Positions 35,237 through 45,174 are shown, counted from the stretch's first letter. The stretch: DNA of 64,000 nt from Bacillota bacterium (GCA_023390655.1 JAEWCL010000003.1:434001-498000); one strand, 5' to 3'. Notes: a model not told the origin generated them from the sequence alone. A program made the numbers and translations.

Positions 35237-35941
35237 ATGGAGCAAAACGCCGGGCATTTAATTGAACTAAGAAACGTAATAAAAACATACCATGTGGGGA
35301 CGTCCCCCATCAAAGCGCTCAACGGCGTGGATCTTACGCTCAACAGCGGCGATATCTGCTGCATCGTAGGCCGTTCCGGCTCGGGAAAATCCACATTGTT
35401 GAATCTTCTTGCGGGGCTGGAGCAGCCCACAAGCGGGGAAATCATCATCGCCCGCATGCATATCGAGCGCATGACACAAAGCGAGTTGATCGTATTCCGG
35501 CAGAAAAAAGTCGGGTTTATTTTTCAGTCCTTTAATCTCATGCCTTACTACACGGCGCTTGAGAACGTGTCGCTGCCGCTGTCGTTCCGCGGGGTAAACA
35601 AAGCCAAGCGGGATAAGATTGCTCGGGATATGTTAAAGGCGGTGGGCTTGGGTACGCATATGAACCATAAGCCCACGCAGATGAGCGGCGGGCAGCAGCA
35701 GCGCGTCGGCATTGCGCGGGCGCTGGTAAGCGATCCGGAGATCGTGTTCGCGGACGAGCCGACGGGCAACCTCGATTCCAAGACCTCCGACGAGGTCATG
35801 CATCTGATTACGGACATTGCCCGCGAGCGGGGAAAAACGCTGATCATGGTAACGCATGACGCGAACATGGCCGCTTTTACGGACAAAGCCGTGCATATAC
35901 TGGACGGAAAAATCACAGATATCGAAACCAAAGCACATTGA
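35237..35941 (+). CDS. ABC transporter ATPase, MacB/LolD type
   Basis: 234 residues: Walker A GRSGSGKST, Q-loop FIFQSFNLMPYYTALENV, signature MSGGQQQR, Walker B VFADEPTGNLDSKTSDEV and the H-loop VTHD. This subfamily drives mechanotransmission exporters with FtsX-like permeases, working on substrates at the outer membrane face. It is the first of a three-gene operon with a large surface protein and a MacB-like permease. Confidence 0.94.
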   Translation: MEQNAGHLIELRNVIKTYHVGTSPIKALNGVDLTLNSGDICCIVGRSGSGKSTLLNLLAGLEQPTSGEIIIARMHIERMTQSELIVFRQKKVGFIFQSFNLMPYYTALENVSLPLSFRGVNKAKRDKIARDMLKAVGLGTHMNHKPTQMSGGQQQRVGIARALVSDPEIVFADEPTGNLDSKTSDEVMHLITDIARERGKTLIMVTHDANMAAFTDKAVHILDGKITDIETKAH

Positions 35942-35978
35942 ACTCAAATTACGTGACGGATATACAGGAGGACAGGGT

Positions 35979-37751
35979 ATGTGGGGAAAAAGAACGGCGG
36001 CTTTGATTTTATGCATGACGGTACTACTGAGCTTGTTGCCAACCGTAGCATTGGCGGCGTCTCCTAATGTGGAAATGACATATACCGATGCTGGCTCTTC
36101 ATTCACAATTGAGAATGGACGTGTCAACATTCTTTTTACAATAAGTAATAATAATGCAACCAGTAGTATTAACATTGAAGGAGTTAGTGGTGTTGCAGGC
36201 AGTAGTGAACTTGGTGTAGGCGAAATCCCTAAGCCAAATCCGAAGATTATTACTGCGGGAATGTCAAAACAGTATGCGGTGGTAGTGCCAATATCGGGTT
36301 CCAGTGCTGGTACATTTCCATTAAATATAATTGTAAATTATAAGGTGGACGGTGACGACACCAGCTACACCGTGGAAGAATTCTTTTTAGTGACTCGTCA
36401 AGCCCCCACGGCAACACCCGAACCGGAAACTCCTGCCGACACCACAACGGCATTGATGCTTGCTTCCGTTGGTGCGGACGGCAAGGTGATTGCTGCGCCA
36501 AAAGGCGATATCGGCGATAAGGTGCAGGTTCGGCTGCCAATCTACAATCGCTCGTATTCTCGTATTTCTAATATTCTGGTAACGCCTCAGATGTCCGCAA
36601 ATCGCGATAATTTCCCGTTCACGATTGGAGCGGTAGACTATACTGTTTCAGTTGCAGAGATGCGCGCCGGAGACATTCGTGAGGTGGTGTATGATTTTAC
36701 ACTTGCAAAGGATGTAACCAGCGGTGTAAAAGAAGTCAAGTTTAATGCGGTCTATTTTAACAATACGCGGCAGGCGTTTGAGACAACCACGTTTTCCGTG
36801 TTTGTCACAGTGGTCAAGGGATATACGCCGGATAAAACGGATGGCGACGGCAACCTGATTGTTACCACCCCCAAGATCATCCTTGAAGGGTACAGCATTA
36901 CCCCGCTAAACCCGGATGATTTGGAAAGCGGCCGCCTGTTTGCGGGGGAAAAATTCTCCCTCAAACTTTCCATACTCAACACCTCCAGCGAGGAAGCCGT
37001 CAAGAACATCCAATTGAACCTCTCCAACGAGGGCGGCATCATCCTGCCTGCCGATAACGGCAGCAACACCGTTTATATCAACAAGATCGGCTCCGGGGAG
37101 ACCGTGGAAAAGACACTGGTTTTCCAGTCCGCGCCCGACGCGGAGGCAAAAGCCTACTCGCTTGTGGCAAAGTTCAATTATGAAAGCGCCAAGACGTTAA
37201 AAGCGTATGAGGCCACCGAAACCATCACCATGCCGATTTCCCAGCGCATGCGCGTGCGCATTGACGAGCCTATGGTATACGGGGACGCCATGCTGGAGCA
37301 GTCCACCCCCGTTTCCTTCAGCCTTTACAATATGGGCAAGTCCACCATCTATAACTGCATGGTGGATGTGGAGGGCGAAGGCATTAAACTGGAAGAATCC
37401 TTCTATGGCGGCAATATCACCTCCGGCAATACCATGCGTGCGGATTTCAATGTCATTCCGTCCGTGGAAGGGCAGATGGACGCAAAGGTCATCATTACCT
37501 ATGAGGATGTTTACGGCCAGCAAATCCGTGAAGAAAAGCCCCTTACATTTAACGTCATGGGCAGCTTCAATCCTGAAGAGGGAATGGGCGAGGGGGAAGG
37601 CGTGTTCCAGCCCGGAATGGAGATGCCGCCGCAAAACAGCTTTCCCACAGGGCTCATCATAGCGATCGCGGCCGTGGCGCTCATCGGTACGGCGGCAGTC
37701 ATCGTGATACTCCGCCGTAAACGCCGCAGGAAGCATTTGGAGGAAGTATGA
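35979..37751 (+). CDS. Secreted, membrane-anchored Ig-like (COG1361/NEW3-type) protein of the ABC operon
   Basis: 590 residues. A signal peptide (1-27, ending ALAA) is followed by several beta-sandwich repeats with phrases such as ITPLNPDDLESGRLFAGEKF and VSFSLYNMGKSTIYNC, a single C-terminal helix (FPTGLIIAIAAVALIGTAA) and a basic cytoplasmic stub. Domains of this COG1361 S-layer/CARDB kind occur in archaea and Clostridia. In this operon it takes the place where MacA-type adaptors sit, so it may present substrate to the permease; that is inference. ATG 35979 follows CAGGAGGACAGG. Its stop overlaps the permease start by 4 bp. Confidence 0.8.
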   Translation: MWGKRTAALILCMTVLLSLLPTVALAASPNVEMTYTDAGSSFTIENGRVNILFTISNNNATSSINIEGVSGVAGSSELGVGEIPKPNPKIITAGMSKQYAVVVPISGSSAGTFPLNIIVNYKVDGDDTSYTVEEFFLVTRQAPTATPEPETPADTTTALMLASVGADGKVIAAPKGDIGDKVQVRLPIYNRSYSRISNILVTPQMSANRDNFPFTIGAVDYTVSVAEMRAGDIREVVYDFTLAKDVTSGVKEVKFNAVYFNNTRQAFETTTFSVFVTVVKGYTPDKTDGDGNLIVTTPKIILEGYSITPLNPDDLESGRLFAGEKFSLKLSILNTSSEEAVKNIQLNLSNEGGIILPADNGSNTVYINKIGSGETVEKTLVFQSAPDAEAKAYSLVAKFNYESAKTLKAYEATETITMPISQRMRVRIDEPMVYGDAMLEQSTPVSFSLYNMGKSTIYNCMVDVEGEGIKLEESFYGGNITSGNTMRADFNVIPSVEGQMDAKVIITYEDVYGQQIREEKPLTFNVMGSFNPEEGMGEGEGVFQPGMEMPPQNSFPTGLIIAIAAVALIGTAAVIVILRRKRRRKHLEEV

Positions 37752-39046
37752 AAACGCTTGACTTGCTGGGCATGGCCTTCATGAACCTGTGGCGGCGTAA
37801 GCTGCGCGCGTTCCTGACGGTGCTGGGCATGGTGATCGGCGTGGCGTCCATTGTTGTGATGGTTTCGCTTGGCATTGGCATCAACGAATCCTTCCGTGAA
37901 AATTACGAGCGCGCGGGCAGCCTTACCACCATACAGGTCAACAGCTACCGCATGGTGGAAAGTGCCGATGGCAGGTTTGGCAGCTCCCAGGAAGTGGTGT
38001 TGGATGACAAGAGCGTGCAGTCCTTTAAGAAGCTGCCGGGCGTTGTGGCCGTGATGCCCATGCTTGAAACCTGGGGCGCCGTAAAAAGCGGGCAGTACAT
38101 GACGGATGTTTCCATCATGGGTGTGGACCTGAAGGTTGCGGAGGAGTTCGGCTTTACTTTGGAAGAAGGCCGCATGCCAAACACGAACACGGGCTCCAAA
38201 TATGAGATCGTATTCGGTTCCTGGACCTTGCAGAATTTTTATAATCCCAAGACCGGCAAGCAGGCGATGGACCCGAAAGGGAACTCAAAGATCAATCTGG
38301 AACGCTCCCGTTTCCAGCTCACGTTTGACTACGGCAACGTATATCCCGATTCCGGCGGTGGGGAAGGCGTGACCAGGGGCAAAATCTACGATATCAAGGT
38401 CGTGGGCCGCATGGCGGAGGAAGGCAACAATTACGCCTACTATTCTCTCATGGACATTGCGGCAGTGCGCAAGCTTGCCAAGGAAAACAAGGATTTTATG
38501 CGCGTTGATACCAAGAAGTACAGCCAGGTTTGGGTCAAGTGCGAAAAGATCGAGGATGTTATTGAAATCCAGAAGCAGATTCAGGACATGGGCTATGGCG
38601 CATCCAGTCTGCAGGACGCGCTGAAAGCGGCGCAAGAAAGCGCAGCACAGCTCCAGATGCTCCTGGGCGCCATCGGCGGCGTTTCCCTACTGGTCGCGGC
38701 GATTGGTATTATGAACACGATGATGATGAGCATCTACGAGCGCACCAAGGAAATCGGCATTATCAAGGTGCTCGGGTGCCGCATGCGCAACATTGCGGAA
38801 CTGTTTTTAACGGAGGCCGCATATATCGGCCTGATTGGCGGGCTCATTGGCCTTGGCATCAGCTACGGGCTTTCGGCGCTTTTAAACCAGTACGTCATGC
38901 AGTCCGTAGGGATGAAGAGCGTCATTCCCATCTACCTCTCGCTGGGGGCGGTACTCTTCTCCATCGTGGTGGCGCTCATCAGCGGCATGTATCCCGCCAT
39001 CCGGGCGATGAAGCTTTCGGCGCTTTCGGCCATCCGGTCGGAATAA
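37748..39046 (+). CDS. MacB-like ABC transporter permease (FtsX domain)
   Basis: 432 residues. An N-terminal helix with LRAFLTVLGMVIGVASIVVM, a large MacB-type periplasmic-core domain (about 50-290), then three helices with the FtsX signature MMSIYERTKEIGIIKVLG and the ending SGMYPAIRAMKLSALSAIRSE. With the ATPase at 35237 it forms a four-helix-per-subunit exporter of peptides, lipoproteins or antibiotics. The start overlaps the preceding stop. A strong terminator follows. Confidence 0.93.
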   Translation: MKTLDLLGMAFMNLWRRKLRAFLTVLGMVIGVASIVVMVSLGIGINESFRENYERAGSLTTIQVNSYRMVESADGRFGSSQEVVLDDKSVQSFKKLPGVVAVMPMLETWGAVKSGQYMTDVSIMGVDLKVAEEFGFTLEEGRMPNTNTGSKYEIVFGSWTLQNFYNPKTGKQAMDPKGNSKINLERSRFQLTFDYGNVYPDSGGGEGVTRGKIYDIKVVGRMAEEGNNYAYYSLMDIAAVRKLAKENKDFMRVDTKKYSQVWVKCEKIEDVIEIQKQIQDMGYGASSLQDALKAAQESAAQLQMLLGAIGGVSLLVAAIGIMNTMMMSIYERTKEIGIIKVLGCRMRNIAELFLTEAAYIGLIGGLIGLGISYGLSALLNQYVMQSVGMKSVIPIYLSLGAVLFSIVVALISGMYPAIRAMKLSALSAIRSE

Positions 39047-39051
39047 TGATC

Positions 39052-39077
39052 AAAAAGCGGCCTTTGGCCGCTTTTTT
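39052..39077 (+). terminator. Terminator of the ABC operon
   Basis: AAAAAGCGGCC/GGCCGCTTTTT perfect 11-bp stem, loop TTT, T run. Confidence 0.93.
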
Positions 39078-39193
39078 AATATCGGCTTTCCCTGCAAAAT
39101 TCAGGAATTGTTAGCATTTCCGTGCCATATCCTTCGTTGTTTTGCCCTATGAAATGTGCTATATTGGTACTCATGAAGGGGGCATTGCTGCAT

Positions 39194-39646
39194 ATGTGGA
39201 AGGAATTCAAAGAGTTTGCGTTCAAGGGGAATGTTATTGATCTCGCAGTCGGCGTGATGATCGGCGGCGCGTTTGGAAAAATCGTCACCAGCGTTGTGAA
39301 CGACCTGTTTATGCCGGTGCTCAGCCTGATTACAGGCAGCCTGGATTTCACCAATAGATTTATCGCGATGAATGGTAAACATTATGATACGTTAAAACTG
39401 GCTCAGGATGACGGCGCAGCCACGTTCAATTATGGCGCGTTCATCACCAACGTCATCGACTTTCTGCTGATTGCGCTGAGCATCTTCCTGTTCATAAAGC
39501 TCATCAACAAACTGAACAGGAAAAAGGCGGAGCCTGCGCCCGTGCCGGCAGAAGCGGCGCGCAAGTGTCCGTATTGCAGGAGCGAAATTGCCACGGATGC
39601 AACCCGCTGCCCCTTCTGTACGTCCGTATTGGAGGAGAAGGCGTGA
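39194..39646 (+). CDS. mscL: Large-conductance mechanosensitive channel MscL with zinc-ribbon tail
   Basis: 150 residues. [31 protein letters not shown] is the MscL N-terminal helix and TM1 pore helix, [24 protein letters not shown] is TM2. The C-terminus, normally a short helical bundle, carries [18 protein letters not shown], a double CxxC zinc ribbon. The channel opens under hypo-osmotic membrane tension. GAAGGGGG lies about 11 nt upstream of 39194; an ATG 21 bp earlier is possible. The stop overlaps the next start by 1 bp. Confidence 0.95.
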   Translation: MWKEFKEFAFKGNVIDLAVGVMIGGAFGKIVTSVVNDLFMPVLSLITGSLDFTNRFIAMNGKHYDTLKLAQDDGAATFNYGAFITNVIDFLLIALSIFLFIKLINKLNRKKAEPAPVPAEAARKCPYCRSEIATDATRCPFCTSVLEEKA

Positions 39647-40071
39647 TGCTGCGGGAATATCTTGCGAACGAGTTCCTCTATAAAGAGGATTGGAACTGCG
39701 CGGAGCATATGCTTATTGGCGCGGACCGCGCTTACGGGCTGCAGCTTGATCCGGAAGCGTATAAGCTTGCGGCCGCCTTTGGCGGCGGTATGGCGGTGGG
39801 CGACGTCTGCGGCGCGCTCACGGGCGCAATGATGGCGCTTGGCGCGCTGTTTACAAAGGAGCGCGCGCACGAAAGCGATAAGATCAAGCTGTTCACCACG
39901 GAGCTGATCGAACGCTATCGGGAAAAGATGGGCGAGATTGACTGTATCCCGCTCAAGGAACAGTACCGCACGGATGAAATCAAGTGCCGCGCTATTATAT
40001 TGGAAGCTGCGGCCATACTCGACGATATCGTGGCGCGGGAGCTTCCGGGGGCCGCGTTCGTTGCAAAATAA
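39646..40071 (+). CDS. C_GCAxxG_C_C family protein
   Basis: 141 residues. NCAEHMLIGADRAYG and AAFGGGMAVGDVCGALTGAMMALG are the diagnostic segments, with further single cysteines near the C-terminus (DCIPL, IKCRA). The family is linked to split-Soret cytochrome-like or redox/metal-binding roles in anaerobes, without proven function. The start is ATG 39646 with GGAGGAG 8 nt upstream, overlapping the mscL stop (TGATG). Co-transcription with mscL is likely. Confidence 0.88.
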   Translation: MLREYLANEFLYKEDWNCAEHMLIGADRAYGLQLDPEAYKLAAAFGGGMAVGDVCGALTGAMMALGALFTKERAHESDKIKLFTTELIERYREKMGEIDCIPLKEQYRTDEIKCRAIILEAAAILDDIVARELPGAAFVAK

Positions 40072-40178
40072 TCTGGCATCTGATATTCTATTTTAGCAAA
40101 ACGGCCCTAAAAAGGCAGCGGCCTTTGCGGGCAAAAAGGCGCTGAAAACGGCGCGATTGGGAGGACAGGACAGGTATC

Positions 40179-41408
40179 ATGAGAAACGCATACGACGTAC
40201 TGGAAGAACGCGGCTTTATCAAGCAGGCATCGCACCCCGAAGAGCTTCGGGAACTGCTGGGCAAAGAAAGCATTACGTTTTATATAGGCTTTGATCCGAC
40301 TGCGGATAGCCTCCATGTGGGGCATTACGTGGCGCTGATGGCGATGGCGCACATGCAGCGCGCAGGGCACAGGCCCATTGCGCTGTTGGGCGGCGGCACC
40401 ACCATGATCGGCGATCCTTCCGGCAAGACGGATATGCGCCGTATGATGACGCAGGAAGAAATCCAGGAGAACGCCCGCAAATTCCAGGCGCAGATGTCCC
40501 GCCTTCTGGACTTTGGCGAAGGCAAGGCCATCGTCAGGAACAACGCGGATTGGCTGCTCCCCTTAAATTACCTTGAGTTTATGCGCGATATCGGCGTGCT
40601 GTTCTCCGTGAACCGCATGCTGGCGGCGGATTGCTATAAAAACCGTATGGAGCAGGGGCTGACATACTTTGAAATGGGCTATATGCTCATGCAGAGCTAC
40701 GATTTCCTCGTGCTCAACCGGACGGAAAACTGCGTGCTCCAGATGGGCGGAGACGATCAGTGGAGCAATATCCTTGCCGGCGCGGATCTGATCCGCCGCA
40801 AGGACCAAAAGCCCGCTTATGCGTTGACCTGCTCGCTTTTGACCACGAGCGACGGCCGCAAGATGGGCAAGACCGAAAAAGGTGCGCTGTGGCTCGATAA
40901 GGAAAAGTGCTCCGTATTTGATTTTTACCAGTACTGGCGCAATGTGGACGATGCGGATGTCGAACGCTGCCTGGCGCTCTTAACGTTCCTTCCCATGGAG
41001 GAAGTGCGTCGCCTCGGCGCGCTCAAGGATAGCGCCATTAATGAGGCAAAGCGCGTGCTGGCGTTTGAACTGACCCGTCAGGTGCATGGGGAAGAGGAGG
41101 CGCAAAAGGCCATGGACGCGGCGGAAGCGCTGTTCTCCGGCGGCGGCGATCTTTCCCACATGCCCACAGTGGCGCTTTCCGCGGCGGAAGTAGAGGAAAC
41201 CGGCCTCCGGGTGACGGACCTTCTTGTAAAAGGCAACCTTGCAAAATCCAAGAGCGACGCCCGCAGGCTCATCGAAAGCGGCGCGGTGTTTGTTGGCGAC
41301 GATAAGGTGGAGGATGTGTATCTCACATTCGCATCGGAGAGCCTTGCAGGCGAAGGCGTGATCCTGCGCAAGGGCAAGAAGGGCTTCTGCCGTATCCGCC
41401 TTGCCTGA
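40179..41408 (+). CDS. tyrS: Tyrosyl-tRNA synthetase
   Basis: 409 residues. The HIGH-like motif is HVGHYVAL, the KMSKS equivalent is [10 protein letters not shown], and ADLIRRKDQ precedes it; a C-terminal S4 RNA-binding domain ([20 protein letters not shown]) completes the bacterial TyrS plan. It charges tRNA-Tyr. The leader (40072-40178) is too short for a T-box and shows no T-box sequence. The ribosome site GGGAGGAC precedes ATG 40179. The next gene overlaps the stop by 1 bp. Confidence 0.97.
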   Translation: MRNAYDVLEERGFIKQASHPEELRELLGKESITFYIGFDPTADSLHVGHYVALMAMAHMQRAGHRPIALLGGGTTMIGDPSGKTDMRRMMTQEEIQENARKFQAQMSRLLDFGEGKAIVRNNADWLLPLNYLEFMRDIGVLFSVNRMLAADCYKNRMEQGLTYFEMGYMLMQSYDFLVLNRTENCVLQMGGDDQWSNILAGADLIRRKDQKPAYALTCSLLTTSDGRKMGKTEKGALWLDKEKCSVFDFYQYWRNVDDADVERCLALLTFLPMEEVRRLGALKDSAINEAKRVLAFELTRQVHGEEEAQKAMDAAEALFSGGGDLSHMPTVALSAAEVEETGLRVTDLLVKGNLAKSKSDARRLIESGAVFVGDDKVEDVYLTFASESLAGEGVILRKGKKGFCRIRLA

Positions 41409-42037
41409 TGCGCGCATACCGCACGGTGCAAAAAGAAGCGGAGATTGAACTGATCATTCAAAAATCCCGCTTTATTGGCCGGTGTTTTCCGGTAACGGTG
41501 GAAGAGCAGGCGCTCAACCTGCTTGCACAGCTTCGCAAGCAGCATTGGGATGCGTCGCACAACTGCTTTGCCTATTGCATCGGTACGGATGGTTCCACGG
41601 CGCGCTTTAGCGATGACGGGGAACCGTCGGGTACGGCGGGCTTGCCCATGATGGAGGCTATCCGCCAAAAGGGGCTTGTGGACGTCCTGTGCGTGGTCAC
41701 CCGGTATTTTGGAGGTGTGCTGCTGGGCGCCGGTGGCTTGGTGCGGGCGTATTCCAAGGCCGCGTCCATGAGCATGGAAGAAGCGGGTATTGTGGAGATG
41801 CGCCCCTGCGTAACGCTCCTAGTAAAGACCGATTACGCGCGTTTTGCGGTCATTGAGCCGTTGCTGCGCCGGGATGGAACCCTCAAGGAGGTGCGCTATA
41901 TGGAGGATGTGGAAGCGGATCTCGCCGTGCCGGAAGCGGACGTAGAGGCGTTTATCAAAACGCTTGTGGAGAAGACGGACGGCCGCGTGCATCCAAAGGA
42001 AACCGGCATTGCCTATGGCGCGTTTCCGGTAGCGTAG
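41408..42037 (+). CDS. YigZ/IMPACT family protein
   Basis: 209 residues. The UPF0029 N-terminal domain shows KSRFIGRCFPV, FSDDGEPSGTAGLPM and VVTRYFGGVLLGAGGLVRAY, followed by the C-terminal DUF1949 ferredoxin-like domain. The family is related to eukaryotic IMPACT, a translation regulator; the bacterial role is unresolved. It begins inside the tyrS stop codon (TGATG), so it is translationally coupled. Confidence 0.95.
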   Translation: MRAYRTVQKEAEIELIIQKSRFIGRCFPVTVEEQALNLLAQLRKQHWDASHNCFAYCIGTDGSTARFSDDGEPSGTAGLPMMEAIRQKGLVDVLCVVTRYFGGVLLGAGGLVRAYSKAASMSMEEAGIVEMRPCVTLLVKTDYARFAVIEPLLRRDGTLKEVRYMEDVEADLAVPEADVEAFIKTLVEKTDGRVHPKETGIAYGAFPVA

Positions 42038-42100
42038 GCGTTAGATTCAATTTTCCCGGCCGGGCGGGAGTAAATTTTATAGCAGCGGAGGAATGCAGGT

Positions 42101-43165
42101 ATGGAGATCACCATCAGCAGGGCAACGGCGCTTAAAGAGAAGCCGCAGGATGAAACAAAGCTTGGGTTTGGCAAGCTCTTTTCGGACCATATGTTTATGA
42201 TGGAGTACGATGAGGGCAAGGGGTGGCACGACGCGCGCATACAGCCCTACCAGAGTCTGCAGCTCGATCCTGCAAGCCCTGTGCTGCACTACGGGCAGGA
42301 GATCTTCGAGGGGCTCAAGGCCTACCGCTCCAAGAAGGACGAAATCCTTCTGTTCCGCGCGCGGGACAACGCCCGCCGTCTGAACAAGGGCGCACAGAGG
42401 ATGTGTATGCCTGAGATCGATGTGGAAGACAACTATCAGGCCATGGCGGCGCTGGTTGATTTGGAACGCGATTGGGTGCCCCATGCCCCCGGTGCGACGC
42501 TTTACCTGCGTCCCACGCTGATTGCCGATGGCGCGGCGCTTGGCGTACACAGGGCGGCGCGGTTCCTTTACTATATCATCTGCTCGCCGTCAGGCGCATA
42601 TTATGCTTCAGGCCTTGCGCCCATCCGCATCTATGTGGAAGATAACTATGTCAGGGCCGTCAAAGGCGGCACCGGCAATGCAAAAACCGGCGGCAACTAT
42701 GCTGCAAGCATCAAGGCATCGGAGGAAGCTGCCGCGCGCGGGTTCAACCAAGTGCTCTGGCTGGACGGGGTGGAGCGCAAGTATGTGGAAGAAGTGGGCG
42801 CCATGAATATGATGTTCCTCATTGGCGATACCATCTGCACCGCTCCTGTGGGAGGCAGTATACTCGACGGCATCACAAGGAAATCCATACTCACGCTTGT
42901 AGAAGAGATGGGCATGAAGGTGGAGGAACGCAAAATCTCCATTTCCGAACTGATAGAAGCCGGGGAGAGCGGCGAGCTCAAGGAAGCCTTCGGCACCGGC
43001 ACTGCGGCTGTAGTTTCCCCGGTTGGAGAGCTTCACTATAAGAGCAAGAGCATTGTTGTCAACGGCGGGCAGATCGGCAGCGTAACGCAGAAGCTGTATG
43101 ATACGCTTACCGGCATACAGCTTGGCGAGATTGCGGATACCCACGGCTGGGTCACACGGGTATAA
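42101..43165 (+). CDS. ilvE: Branched-chain-amino-acid aminotransferase
   Basis: 354 residues, fold-type IV PLP enzyme. GQEIFEGLKAYRS, RPTLIADGAALGVH and GGTGNAKTGGNYAAS (with the PLP Lys) are diagnostic of the longer group II BCATs. It interconverts Leu/Ile/Val and their 2-oxo acids. GGAGGAATGCAGGT precedes ATG 42101. It lies 63 bp after the YigZ gene, so a tyrS-yigZ-ilvE transcript is possible. Confidence 0.95.
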   Translation: MEITISRATALKEKPQDETKLGFGKLFSDHMFMMEYDEGKGWHDARIQPYQSLQLDPASPVLHYGQEIFEGLKAYRSKKDEILLFRARDNARRLNKGAQRMCMPEIDVEDNYQAMAALVDLERDWVPHAPGATLYLRPTLIADGAALGVHRAARFLYYIICSPSGAYYASGLAPIRIYVEDNYVRAVKGGTGNAKTGGNYAASIKASEEAAARGFNQVLWLDGVERKYVEEVGAMNMMFLIGDTICTAPVGGSILDGITRKSILTLVEEMGMKVEERKISISELIEAGESGELKEAFGTGTAAVVSPVGELHYKSKSIVVNGGQIGSVTQKLYDTLTGIQLGEIADTHGWVTRV

Positions 43166-43245
43166 TAATCGTATTTTTATGGTAGTATCGTATTAAAGGT
43201 ACGTATTGCTACTCCTATAGACCGTAAAGGAGATACCGTTATTCC

Positions 43246-45168
43246 ATGAAAAAAGTTGTTTCCGCACTGAGCGTATTCATATTGCTGTTGCTGCTTGCGT
43301 CAAACGCGCTTGCGGCCACTGTGCAGGCGACAACGGAGCCTGCGCAGATTACCTCCGCGGGCACGATCATTGCGAGATTTTCCGTGGTGAACGATTCCGC
43401 TTACGAAATGCGCGATATCAATATTTCCGGCAATGGGCTAAATGGCAGCAGCCAGCTGTCCAGCCAGGTGGTGCCGCCCAACGGCAAGCTGAACTTTACC
43501 ATCAGCGGCATTGACGTAAGGGAGGATATGCTGGGGCAGACGATTGTCTATACGCTTAGCTGGACAGAGAACGGCGCTCCGAAATCGAAGGATGTTTCTA
43601 TTACGCTTGGCAGTGCGCCCGCCGCAGAAATGACGGCGACGCGTACGGCAAGCAAGGCTTCCGGAAAATCCGGCGATAAGATTACGCTAAGCTATACGCT
43701 TACCAACCCCGGCCCTGCGGATATGACGGGCGTCACCGTCAAGGACCCTGTTGCGGGCAGCGCTGCTGTTGCAAGCAACCTTACGCTTGCCGCGGGCGCT
43801 TCCAAGACCGTAACCTATGAATTGACGCTTGGCGCGCAGGACGCCGTCAGCCAGCCTTCCATTACCTATCAGCTCGAAGGGGAGGGCAAGGCGATTTCTA
43901 TCGATCCGCTGACCATTGCGGTGGTGAATGTGCAGCTTGATCTTGCCGTCACCAAGAGCGAACCGTCTCCCGAGGGCGTGGTGTTTACGCTTGTATTGAC
44001 CAATAAGGGCAACCAGACGATCAGCAAGCTCGCTATCAAGGATGAGCTCGGCAACGCTGTCAGCCAAGAGGCGTTTACGCTTGAGGCCGGCAAGGAAAAG
44101 ACATTTACATACCCTGTTTCCACTTCGGAGCTCCGGAATGTTTCCTTTGTGGTAACAGGTACGGATGCCTCCGGCCAGCCGTATGAAAACAAAACCACCA
44201 ACTACGAAGTATGGCCGTATGTAGACCCCAGCCATGTTTCGCTCACGCTTGCGGCCACCGTTTTGCAGCCGCTTACGGATAGCGGACGCATGAAGGTGCG
44301 GTTTACCATCCAAAACAACTCCAATGTGGATATGGTCAATGCGCTGATCTCCGAAAAAGAGCTGGGCAACATCGAACCCTGGGATATATTGCCCTTGGGC
44401 GAGACCATCGTTGAAAAGGAATTGCTCATCAGCGCCCCGCGCGAACTGGAGTTTGTGCTGACCGCATCAGACCCTTCCGGCGCGCAGCACACGTATGAAG
44501 CAAAGCTCAAGGCGGATTATGTTGCGTTGGCGTCTCCCACGCCTGCAGCGAGTCCCACGCAGGAAGAGGAACCCGCAAAGACCGGCGGCATGAATAAGAC
44601 GCTTGTAACGGTATTGATCGTGCTTGCGGCACTCATGGCGGTTGCCGGTATCGCGCTGCTTGCGCTTTCAATTTATGAACGCAAACGCAACGCGGTCCTG
44701 GAAGAGGAAGAACAGGATGATCTTCCCCGTGCGCGCGGCGCATATGAGCGCAGGCGCAGCACCGCCCCCGGCTTACATGAACAGGAGCCGGAGGAACACC
44801 GCGCGCGTACCGCAGCGCAGGCGCGTGTCAGCGCAGCGGAGCGCGAAGCGCAGTCCCAGGCGTATCCGCCGCAGGAAAACAGCTTCCGCGGACGCTCCGC
44901 GCAGCCGTACAGCGAAGAACCTGTGGACTTTTCTTCCGATACGCGCGCCATCCCGGTAGAGCGCGCACAGCGTCAGAGCTACTCGCCCCCGCAGCCCCGC
45001 ACACCTGTGGAGCCGCATGTGGCGCAGCAGGAACGGCGTGTGCCTGTGCAGCCGCATGTACCGCAGCAGGTGCGCCACGTGGAGCCTGAACCGGAACAGA
45101 AAGCGCCGCATGCCTCGCCGGAAATCCGCAACCGGGTGCACCGGGTGCGCAATACGGACGACAGGTAA
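43246..45168 (+). CDS. Surface protein with DUF11/CARDB-like repeats and long cytoplasmic tail
   Basis: 640 residues. A signal peptide (1-24, ending ALAA) is followed by four or so beta-sandwich repeats of about 100 residues (for example LSYTLTNPGPADMTGVTVKD, typical of DUF11), a short Pro/Thr stalk (ASPTPAASPTQEEE), a membrane helix (about 451-473) and a tail of about 165 residues rich in Arg, Pro, Gln and Glu with repeated PVEPHVAQQ-like units. The topology matches the surface protein at 35979, but that one has a tail of only a few residues. The ribosome site AAAGGAGATA is 12 nt upstream. No transporter gene adjoins it. Confidence 0.78.
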   Translation: MKKVVSALSVFILLLLLASNALAATVQATTEPAQITSAGTIIARFSVVNDSAYEMRDINISGNGLNGSSQLSSQVVPPNGKLNFTISGIDVREDMLGQTIVYTLSWTENGAPKSKDVSITLGSAPAAEMTATRTASKASGKSGDKITLSYTLTNPGPADMTGVTVKDPVAGSAAVASNLTLAAGASKTVTYELTLGAQDAVSQPSITYQLEGEGKAISIDPLTIAVVNVQLDLAVTKSEPSPEGVVFTLVLTNKGNQTISKLAIKDELGNAVSQEAFTLEAGKEKTFTYPVSTSELRNVSFVVTGTDASGQPYENKTTNYEVWPYVDPSHVSLTLAATVLQPLTDSGRMKVRFTIQNNSNVDMVNALISEKELGNIEPWDILPLGETIVEKELLISAPRELEFVLTASDPSGAQHTYEAKLKADYVALASPTPAASPTQEEEPAKTGGMNKTLVTVLIVLAALMAVAGIALLALSIYERKRNAVLEEEEQDDLPRARGAYERRRSTAPGLHEQEPEEHRARTAAQARVSAAEREAQSQAYPPQENSFRGRSAQPYSEEPVDFSSDTRAIPVERAQRQSYSPPQPRTPVEPHVAQQERRVPVQPHVPQQVRHVEPEPEQKAPHASPEIRNRVHRVRNTDDR

Positions 45169-45174
45169 CGCGCT

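Noticed and set aside
40072..40178. Possible T-box leader before tyrS
   Set aside because: About 107 bp is too short and no T-box (TGGNACCGCG-like) sequence or antiterminator is visible.
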